Origin: Antedon mediterranea
Lineage: Eukaryota > Echinodermata > Crinoidea > Comatulida > Antedonidae
DNA length: 64,000 bases
Assembly: GCF_964355755.1 (NCBI RefSeq)
Contig: NC_092679.1
Location: 17,660,932 to 17,724,931 of the forward strand
Direction: 5' to 3'
Shown here: positions 56,065 through 64,000 of the stretch, one piece after another
Layout: each line of letters opens with the position of its first letter
How positions within the stretch are numbered: the stretch's first letter is position 1
Notes under the pieces: generated by a model
What the model saw: the letters and a program-made list of their open reading frames with translations, nothing else
Told to the model about the DNA's origin: nothing
Databases searched by the model: none
Made by a program: the position numbers and the translations under genes

Positions 56065-59000
56065 ATATATAATAATATATAATAATATATAATAAATTAT
56101 GAATCGAATGTTTTAACCGATGTGGGAATAAATCAACGTCAATGTGTTTAAAAGTAGGCCTACTTTAGCTTTCTATCTATCAAGATATCATTTACAGGAA
56201 GGGGATGGGTGGTGGGGTTTATTCATCCTTGACGTCACAACCCATTTGGCACAAAGGAGTATATAGGCCTATAGTAGGCTAACGTGTTCGGATTAATCAG
56301 GCGGTGTGCATTTGAGGTGACCAGTGGAAATGTTTGTTTCTTTAAGGTTCAGTAACGTCAGTTCATCGGATTCACTTGGTCGAATTTTATTTATTTTTTA
56401 ATCGTGCATCCATTCATCAGGGAGATGTTCCTGCATGCATACAGATAAATTGGTTAATTAAAGGATGACTCCAGAGTTTAAAATTTCTATTAAATTATTG
56501 ACCATTGGGCGCGCCTATGATGTTCTTACCCCGTCGTTGTTGACATCTGCTTCGATAAACTTCGCTTCAGCAGCAAGCAGAACTGACAGCCGAAGCATTG
56601 GATATTTTTCGGCTATTTCCTATTATTAGATAGATAGATAGAATTTTCAATTGTGTTATAACAAAAAAAATCAATAATGGTTTACGAATGTTTTTTAAGA
56701 AGGTGGGGGGCGGATGTGTCATCACTTCGTGATATTCCGTTGAGTGTATTAACAGTAAACTTGAGTTGAAAAGTATGATTGGTTAGGCCTACATATATCA
56801 TATAGAAGTATTATAGGCCTTAGAACATCCGAGACACCCAACAATTTGTCCCCTTCCCCCACCCCCTTAGGGTCGTGTTCCATAATTGAGGTGTCCGAAC
56901 GAAAGTTCTACTGTAGTTTTCAGTAGTTATTACTTAAAGATGTATTCAAGTTGGCATCCATTATATAAAACAAAAATTCAATTATATTGCGTAGGCCCTT
57001 ATTCATTAAATTTTACCTTATAATATTAAGTAGGCCCTTTACCTTATAATATGTGTACGTGTCTTTGGTTGGTACCGAAGCGGCTTCAGTCTCTTTGGTG
57101 GCGCTCTTTAAATTTGCTTTACTTGTTGCACCTTTTCTCGGTGTTTTCCTGGTATGCGCATGTCTTGATGTCTTTGGTCTGGTATGCTTTTTCTTCTGTA
57201 AAAATAATAATAAATAATTTTAAAATAACCATTAAAAACGCCTAAAATGTAGAACAAACTGCCTTCATCTTTCTGCGGCTATCTATGAGTCGCGGTTCTG
57301 GCAACATTGTCTACTTCTCTCGACAAGGGCTTGATATTTTCCACATCATTCTACCCTTTTTGTGGTTTTTTTTTATGCAGTGTATAGTTTTAGGATATAC
57401 AGTTTTTATATTTGTGTTTATTTGTGATACCTGCGATGGTAAGGGTCATATACTTAAAATAAAATAAGATGAATGTTCATTTTAGTGGTTTGGAATGCAG
57501 TTTAAGAATTAGTTAAATATTGACTTAATTCTTATTTGTTTTCTTCACCACTTCACCCGGATCTAGGTTATTTCTCCGCAACCTTAGTATTTTTTCAAGC
57601 TTGCAATATTGGTCAACATAGTTGTGGATACGGAATATGTTTAAATGCCATGTAAGAGAATTATACTGTATATTTGAGGGCAAGTGTGTTTCAAAAAAAT
57701 AAATAGAAATGTTTTATGTATATTAATAATGGTTTAGAAAGGTAGCCTTTATTTATTTATCTATTTATATTTAAATGTTTAGGGGCTGAACTTGATTAGT
57801 TTTAACTATTTTTAGCCCTTCCCTTGATATATTTATTATTATTTGTATATTTATGGGTAAATAAAGAAAGAAAGAAAACTATCTAGGCTTTAAATGAAAC
57901 TAAAATGTTTATATTAATTTATATACTATAATGCCTATACTAATAGGCCTACTTCATAAAAAAAGTAGATTCATAATTCATCGATGAAACACGATGGATT
58001 GTGAAGGGTTTCTTTACCATGTTTGGCGATCCATTTGTTAGTTGCTGCTCAGGATTTGCGGCTTGTTGTGCTGCTTTCATCTTTTCTTTTTCCGTTTTTC
58101 TTTCTTCCTTGATACTCGCTAGCTAAATTGGTAATTGGAAATATTAAGTATTTTGTTATGAACTATTTTCATTTAAAATGATAAAATTGTTTAAAATTAA
58201 AAAAAAGTTCAAGTTTATATATTAATATATTATTAAACATAAATTTGGTTTAATGATAATGTATGTAGGCATATAAACAACAGAATATGTATAGAAAATA
58301 TGTATAAGAACTAAAAGGTTTTGGAAATATATTAAAAGAAAATATGTATAAAAATCATACAAATTATGGTAAATAATGATACAGAATAGAGAAATGATTA
58401 CAACAACAAAATCATGTATGTAAACATGATAAAAAAATAATGTTAGAAAAACTATGTGTTTTTTATTTCAAAAAGTTACATAATGGAAATAAAAGTGTGA
58501 TGAATCCACATAAGACAAACAAAAGCTATTGTCATTAGTTGTTTAACATGCAACAAATCCCCCCCCCCCCCTCCCCAGGCAGTCGGACCTGTCTACTCCA
58601 TGTTGCTCATTAAGGCGTAACCTGTTTTTATACAGTAAAGTTTTTTTACAACCCCCACTGAGCTTTTATATTGTGTTGTCTTTTTCGTTTCTATCCATTG
58701 TTGTTATATTTTTAATTGTAATTGTTGTGTATTCAGAAGAAGATTGACTAAAATGTCAGAAAAACAATGTCATATTATCGGTAACCTGCATCTTATTCGC
58801 TTAAATATTTGTATAATAAGTAGGGTCAATCGCAACTACGATAATAACGATAGCAACTATATAGGTTATGTTTATATCAACCAAATAATTTGTCAATAAT
58901 AAACGTCTGATTAATTTATGTTTTCTTTCAAAGATTGGTTACAATTTAACATGGTAACATGTTCAATATTCTTTGAGTGAAATCAAGTCAAACTGTTATT

Positions 59001-59831
59001 GATAATAAATGCTTTTTAAAATCAGTCCTTTTCTTTTTCTTGTTGTTTGATTAGCCGTTCTCAATTGAGAACATCAGGCTGTCATTGACTGAAGTTACAT
59101 TGCCTTTGCGTGAGAGAGACCCAACTTATGTGCATCATAGATGTATTTATTTTAATTAATTTATTTATTTTTATTAAACTTTGTTTAATAAGGGTGACTC
59201 AAAACAGCCGAAGCTGACATGTATGAGGCCCTCAAAACGTAAACGATACAAATACGAAAAGACGAGAAAAGGGATATAAAAAAAGGTGAAAAAAGGAACA
59301 ATCGAATGGAGTAGGCATTATACTAAATATAATTAGACATAGGCCATACAATAATTTTCGAATGAACTCAATTCTGTAATGAAAAAAGGGCTAAAACTAT
59401 GAATTATTGAGTTAATTTAGTATAGGGGTCAGAGAAATCTCGTCTCTTCGTAGCTCATCTAGTTCGGCACAACATGACGCACATAATTATGGGAATTTCA
59501 ATTATCTGTCTAATAGTTCCACCGTGTAAACATTCATACAATAATATTTAATGTGTTACAACATTCGTGTTTGTGTACATAGTGTACGAAAAGGCGGCAA
59601 ATTTAGACGGTTCGTGATTTGACAGTGGTGTCACCAACCTACCTCTTTCTCCATTTTGTCAATCTGTTGCATTAAACCATAATTTCTGCTTCTAGTACTG
59701 GTTAGTTCCTTTTCTTTTTCAGCAAGCTGTGTGCTTATTGCCTCTTTTTCTTTCAGTATAAGAACAAATTGTGATGTACTCTCGCTTCTGGTTTCTGTGT
59801 GTCCCCCTTCCCCACTAGATATGCTCTCCAT
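54038..59831 (-). CDS. EF-hand, coiled-coil protein with CaaX-like end (6 coding exons)
   Basis: Minus-strand coding exons 59831-59643, 58122-58018, 57195-57043, 56619-56530, 55137-55003 and 54124-54038 (189+105+153+90+135+87 nt, 252 residues). All five introns are phase 0, and the donors include GTAGGT, GTAAAG, GTAAGA and GTAAGT. Exons 1-2 encode a charged helix likely to form a coiled coil (LKEKEAISTQLAEKEKELTS, IKEERKTEKEKMKAAQQ). Exon 3 is Lys/Thr-rich and probably disordered. Exons 4-5 encode two complete calcium loops, DVNNDGTIDAEE and DADDSNSLDFIE, with acidic or polar residues at positions 1, 3, 5, 9 and 12. The last exon ends VCSIQ and a stop, which fits a CaaX prenylation signal, so membrane attachment is possible. 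I do not recognise a named orthologue. Exon joins rest on phase and splice sites. Confidence 0.85.
54442..54623. mobile_element. GGTTCCCACTAG MITE, subtype A copy in the EF-hand gene
   Basis: AGCGTGGTTCCCACTAG to CTAGTGGGAACCAAGCTT, almost identical to the copies at 14351 and 53217. It lies in the last intron of the EF-hand gene. Confidence 0.82.
54632..54985. mobile_element. MITE interrupted by a subtype B GGTTCCCACTAG element
   Basis: CACAGACGAGCGGTAGCGG at 54640 and inverse TACCGTTACCGCTTGTCTGTG at 54953 are the two ends of one element (as at 48950). Between them, 54766-54953 is a subtype B palindrome (AAGCTTGGTTCCCACTAGC to GGGAACCACGCTT). The right edge reaches to within about 20 bp of EF-hand exon 5. 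Confidence 0.7.
55430..55800 (+). repeat. Dispersed repeat, copy 1 (pairs with 60379-60985)
   Basis: AACAAGAAATATTTTTTACA, AACGCTGCTTGCTTGTTGG, TAGACTCTCTTCTCCCAGACG, GAACTATAACTGCTGCTTGC and AGCAGCAGCGTGAA occur in the same order as at 60379-60985. It lies in the intron between EF-hand exons 4 and 5. Confidence 0.65.
56008..56098. repeat. AT dinucleotide microsatellite
   Basis: A TA/AT run of about 50 bp followed by degenerate TATAATA units. Confidence 0.9.
58650..58749 (+). repeat. About 97-bp duplicated segment, copy 1
   Basis: From CCCCCACTGAGCTTTTATAT to GTATTCAGAAGAAGATTGA it is repeated at 60283-60379 with no difference that I could see. In copy 2 the sequence after GATTGA runs into the dispersed repeat shared with 55430. 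Confidence 0.8.
59150..59240 (-). repeat. Retroposon-like 3' tail
   Basis: On the minus strand: CCTCATACATGTCAGCTTCG, GAGTCACCCTTATTAAAC, AAAGTTTAATAAAAATAAAT. This is the usual form of a truncated LINE or SINE 3' end with an A/T-rich tail. It is in intron 1 of the EF-hand gene. Confidence 0.4.
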
Positions 59832-60282
59832 TTTTGCGAAAATTGACCGGAAAACGTTATATGTTATATATGATAATAATTATTAGGCCTGTTCTAGTTG
59901 ACGACAGAGATTCCAATAGGCTGTGTTTACTATCATTAAGGTAGATTGTCTCCTCTGACGCATCGAACCGTTTATTTAAGCATGTAACATATTACCTATT
60001 GACAATAACAAAGTCGTTAACGAACAATGCGCATTATGTTTGCTTAGCGCATACCAACTTTGTTTGTTATATATTTTAACTATTCTATTTGTTGACTTGA
60101 CGACTATAACTGTAGCTATTCATTGGTCACATCAGAGATTATAGTTTGTGTACAAAGAAATAATGAAACCGTTGTTTCATTGTTGTGACGTATTACAATT
60201 TCAATCTAGCCCCCTCTTTAGTTTCTACGATCCTTGGATTTTTAGTCTATGATCGGAACAGAATAAAAAAAAACCAAAAAAA

Positions 60283-60985
60283 ACCCCCACTGAGCTTTTA
60301 TATTGTGTTGTCTTTTTCGTTTCTATCCATTGTTGTTATATTTTTAATTGTAATTGTTGTGTATTCAGAAGAAGATTGAACAAGAAATATTTCTTACAAA
60401 AAACGCTGCTCGCTTATTGAAAAATATTTTTTATTTCAAATGTTTTTGAATGTGTCATTTTATTGTCACATAATAGTTATTTTACCTGAAAAAAATGTAA
60501 TTTAAAGCAACAAATACTTAAATTGTCTGTCAGACAATGGTTTTGGGGTTTCTTTTCTTTTTTTATAGGCCTATGTGAATACTAAATATTATTTTTTTGT
60601 TACAGAAGTGAATACTCAATTTCTGTCACTTTAGATTGCTAAGGTCAAATCTGGGGGGTCACTTCATCACCCTAGATATTTCAATTGTGAAGTATCCTAT
60701 TACAAACACAAACTTTAATGGACTGTTTCGATAATAATTCAATGAATATCTGACAGTGAATATACCAGAAATGCTTTGGGATTTGTAATTTTAGCATGAC
60801 ATGTCCTAATAGACTCTTTCCCAGACGTTTTTTGGGTCTACTGTAGCAGCTGGAATCAATAAATTATAGTGGAGTTTCCATTTTCACAAAACTGTCTGTC
60901 CTTAGAACTATAACTGCTGCTTGCTTTAGCTTCTGATTGAGTAGTCCTAATGGGACGTAGCCGGCTAGAGCAGCAGCGTGAAAAA
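60283..60985 (+). repeat. 97-bp duplicate, dispersed repeat copy 2 and MITE 2 fragment
   Basis: 60283-60379 duplicates 58652-58748. 60379-60985 follows the repeat at 55430 (AACGCTGCTCGCTTATTG, AGACTCTTTCCCAGACG, GAACTATAACTGCTGCTTGC, AGCAGCAGCGTGAA). A MITE family 2 fragment (TTATTTTACCTGAAAAAAATG, TTGTCTGTCAGACAATGG) lies inside at about 60450-60625, explaining the extra length over the copy at 55430. Confidence 0.6.
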
Positions 60986-61877
60986 AAAAAGGAGGTTCGC
61001 GTCTAGTGGGTTTTAAATCATTATAGAGGGCGTGTGGTGCAATTGGATTTCCTTTCCAACAGCGAGCTGTGTGAGAGAGTGCGCGAGATCGACTTCTGCT
61101 GAGTGCTGATTGTGTGAATGGATGGAAACTGTGATGTTTTGTTGTGTTATGATGGCCTAGCTAAAGAAAGTTATTTTTGGGCTTTAAAATATCATACTGT
61201 AGAGTATATTTAATCCATTATTTACACACGGATATAATAGATAAATTATTAGTTATTTGAAAAGGTATTGTATAAATTATTTTTTGATTTTGTAAGTACT
61301 ATAAAATAGATAATTTAATGTCTTCTGTCGTATCTAGAGAGGCCTAACCTATGCCTAGGCCTACCTAGGCCTAGTAGTAGCTACAAGTGTAGTGTAGGCT
61401 AGGCTAGATAGTCTAAATTAGCATGTACTCGACGACTTATCTATGTCTAGGTACTAGGCTACTATACTATGGGCACGGCCTATTAAGACAACAATTACTA
61501 TGCATTTATTTATTTTCAAACGGGACTATTTATAGAATTTAAAAATATTTAGGCCTAGGTAGCTAGGCTAGAGGCTAGGGCCAGGCCTATAAGTAAAGAA
61601 GCCCGATGTCTTTTTATGTTGTCATTGGTTGTTTGTCTAACTTTATATTTTGTATTAGGCTACTGTCAATTTGTAAAAGAAAACAAAAGAGAGAAGATAT
61701 TTGATGATTATTGTTATTTATTTTATAGTGTAACATTATTATGTATTGTTCTGTGTCGATAAATATTAGAAAATAATATATTGCATTTAATGTTTTTAAT
61801 TTGTTTACAAAAATAACAGTTTGAAACTCATTGAGTCGTGCAGGAGGGATTGCCATTATTTTAAGGTGTAGGCTAAG

Positions 61878-64000
61878 ATGGCTGACGTGGACCCTGAAAC
61901 GTTACTAGAATGGCTACAGATGGGCCAGGGAGAGGAGCGGGACATGCAACTTATTGCATTGGAACAGCTTTGTATGCTTCTGCTAATGTCGGATAATGTG
62001 GATCGCTGTTTCGAAAGGTACGTACAGTACTGTTCCGCTATTATGAGTATGACTATTTTTTTCAATCTAAATTCTGGTCAGGCCTTTTTCTTTACACATG
62101 TTGTAATAATAAAGATAGTAATGTATGCCAGATTTGTAACATTTTTTACTGTATTTGTTTATTATTATATTTATTCAATGACAGTATAATACTTAATACT
62201 AAATAGAACCCTTTTAAGGGGACACCTTTGGGGCCTACAGTTACAAAGGTGTCCCCTGAATAGTGGTTGGCTGTTACAGTGTTAAAATGTACATTTGCGC
62301 TTGTTTGATTTTTAAGACAATAATTGGGATGTCCCTATGTGTTCCAAAGAAAATGTTCTACTGTACTGCTATTGTATACTGGCCCAGTTTGTTTGTTTGT
62401 TTTTATTGATTTTCCACACAAAATGAATATTATAATTAAGTAACAATAAACATACAAGAAAGATGTGTGGCTGGTGGGAAAATAAGTTCAAAGAACTTAA
62501 AGGCTTACCCACCAGAAAAGATACAATAAACATTATCAAGTATGACGAGTAATTAATACATAGTAAGAATATAAAATAAGAAGTAAAAATACATAGTAAA
62601 ATAAAAAATTTAAAAAGGTAGATAAATAAGAAAAACAGTAGTATAAGTCATTAAAATGTAATAGTAATCCCACTACCAATATGGAATAATTTGCATGTAA
62701 AATGATATGAAGTAAACACATTACATTTTAAGCTTTTATTGGAAACCCAGTGCACTGTATTAAAAAGATAAAAATCACTGTCTGCTTATTGAAGGCTTTG
62801 CTTTGTCCTGGTTTTCTCCTTTGTGTACAACAGAACAAAGCTTTACAGTGTGAACCAGAATAACAGGTTGTTGTACCTTGGACCTGCTTCTCCCCCCATT
62901 TGATTGAACTGAAATTTAATTTAACATTATATTTAACCTTCTTTTGTTGCTGTATGCTATTATAGTTAGGTAGTATAGTAACAGTTGCTTCTCTTCTATA
63001 TTAGTTCAGCATAGTATTCCTATTTACACTAGCTATGTGTGAACCCATGGTACTTTGTGCTGTGTTTCAGACTAACGTACTTAAAGTAATATAGTTTGTG
63101 ACAGTCTGAGTAAACACAGTTACTTATTTTACATATCAATACGATTGAGTGAAAGCTGTACTGTACAACACAGTACAGTTAGTAGGCTACATACATTCTT
63201 CTCAAAGGTTTTATATGTGGTTATGGACAAAAGAGTGGGAAACCACCTGGTGGTACAGTATACATACAGTACAGGTACATTGTTTTGAAATATAGATACA
63301 CTTTTATAATCCAATAAATTTAATTTTCACTCATGTATAAATTTACGTAAGGGCACAATTCCGTAAATCGTGAGTTCTAGAATATTTACTCGATGGTATA
63401 TAAATTTGTTTCGTACAGTACTTTTGGTACTGATTTTAACCACCTGATGTAACCCTGTTTACTAATTAAATTGAGTTAGATAATTAGTTATTGACAATTG
63501 AAACGAATTTAGGTTCAACAATTTGCCCCAAATGGGATGTTTTCTGATCGTGGTATACACCGTCTAATAGATGTTGTCCATCTTGAAAAATACCCGCACA
63601 ATAATATGAGGATGCTTCGCATTTACCTATCTCCTTCTACAATAATTGTTTTTAATAGCTGAAGACCGGTTGAACAGCTCAAGTACAGCATCATAATGTT
63701 GAAAACCGCCGATTTTCTTTAAAAAAATACTATTTTGATAGATTTAATATACATTTATTTTTACAAATGTATTGATTTGCAATGAATGGAACATTCCAAT
63801 CTGTCAGTTTCTCCCAGTTTAACACAAGTAGGTAAATTTATTGGCCCTTAGGGATAAACTTACGTAAAACCTTTACTGTAGATACAGTATTGCAATTTAT
63901 TTTGACAATACTGTAAATACGTATTAACAATTTTTGGTCGCCATTTGAATGGCAAATTTCTTACTGTGAGTGTGGGTACTGACACTGTTATATATATAAA
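61878..64000 (+). CDS. HECTD1: HECTD1 E3 ubiquitin ligase, first coding exon (gene continues past window)
   Basis: Exon 61878-62017 encodes 46 residues plus two bases, starting [18 protein letters not shown] and continuing [20 protein letters not shown] to CFE, then donor GTACGT (phase 2). This is almost residue for residue the N-terminus of vertebrate HECTD1, a very large HECT-type E3 ubiquitin ligase with armadillo-like, ankyrin, SUN, MIB and HECT regions. Only about 2% of the protein lies here, and no second exon is recognisable up to the right edge. AATAACAG at 61812-61820 is a possible acceptor for a 5' non-coding exon. The gene is divergent from the EF-hand gene, with start codons about 2 kb apart. 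The high conservation makes the identification firm. Confidence 0.93.
62210..62265. repeat. Short inverted repeat in HECTD1 intron 1
   Basis: AAGGGGACACCTTTG at about 62217 pairs with CAAAGGTGTCCCCT at about 62244, giving a stable 14-bp hairpin stem. Purpose unknown. Confidence 0.6.
62270..63330. other. HECTD1 intron 1 sequence
   Basis: No exon is recognised. 62391-62530 resembles an old retroposon end with the inverted pair CTGGTGGGAAAATAAGTTC and GAACTTAAAGGCTTACCCACC. Confidence 0.35.
63333..64000 (+). repeat. About 650-bp dispersed repeat, copy 2 (runs off window)
   Basis: Same order and orientation as 50388-51040: ATAAATTTACGTAAGGGC, CTGATTTTAACCACCTGATGT, GCTGAAGACCGGTTGAACAGC. The right end is cut by the window edge, so the true length is unknown. 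Confidence 0.75.

Overview
This window looks like nuclear DNA of a metazoan: AT-rich, intron-containing, crowded with short interspersed and tandem repeats, and with no bacterial-style operons. The genes are animal genes (FGF ligands, ATF3/FOS-type bZIP factors, the start of HECTD1). The palindrome AGGCCT, mostly as TAGGCCTA, is scattered through the non-coding DNA. I associate that with echinoderm-type invertebrate deuterostomes, but the species assignment is weak. Coding exons were assembled by hand from splice sites and reading frame; phases and lengths close exactly in every model given here.

Gene layout, left to right. (1) FGF-like gene A, minus strand, 12055 to 9524. (2) An ATF3/FOS-like bZIP gene, plus strand, 25724-27172. 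(3) A second, shorter bZIP gene of the same class, plus strand, coding 31812-34604, with a probable non-coding first exon ending at 30684 and a duplicated CRE/octamer promoter block at 29.9-30.2 kb. (4) FGF-like gene B, minus, 37769 to 36079. (5) FGF-like gene C, minus, 49527 to 42557. (6) A six-exon EF-hand/coiled-coil gene, minus, 59831 to 54038. (7) The first coding exon of HECTD1, plus, from 61878, running off the right edge. The three FGF genes share a three-exon plan: signal-peptide exon, then a 107-nt middle exon, then the C-terminal exon, with a phase 1 and then a phase 0 intron. They are therefore a tandem-duplicated ligand family, with two AP-1-class transcription factor genes lying between A and B on the opposite strand.

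The rest is repeats. At least five tandem arrays occur: units of about 60, 42, 25, 54 and 30 bp. There are several MITE-like families: a palindromic family with GGTTCCCACTAG ends, a family with ends reading TAAAGATGTATTGTCCCC, and a family with ends reading CACTATCAAACTTTA. There are also tRNA-headed SINEs, two decayed LINE reverse-transcriptase fragments, a 0.75-0.8 kb element carrying GACC/GACA runs, and several long inverted-repeat elements. The most elaborate structure is in intron 1 of FGF C. A 5155-bp element with about 0.5-kb inverted arms contains a 30-bp minisatellite, which is split by a 1513-bp foldback element with a 10-bp target duplication, which in turn carries a smaller MITE. 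Removing the large insertion restores an intron of about 550 bp, close to the 462-bp intron of FGF B.

Functionally, the FGF ligands are predicted secreted and the bZIPs are predicted immediate-early-type nuclear regulators. CRE and AP-1 sites lie near the bZIP genes and inside one tandem array. Whether the two gene sets regulate each other is inference only.
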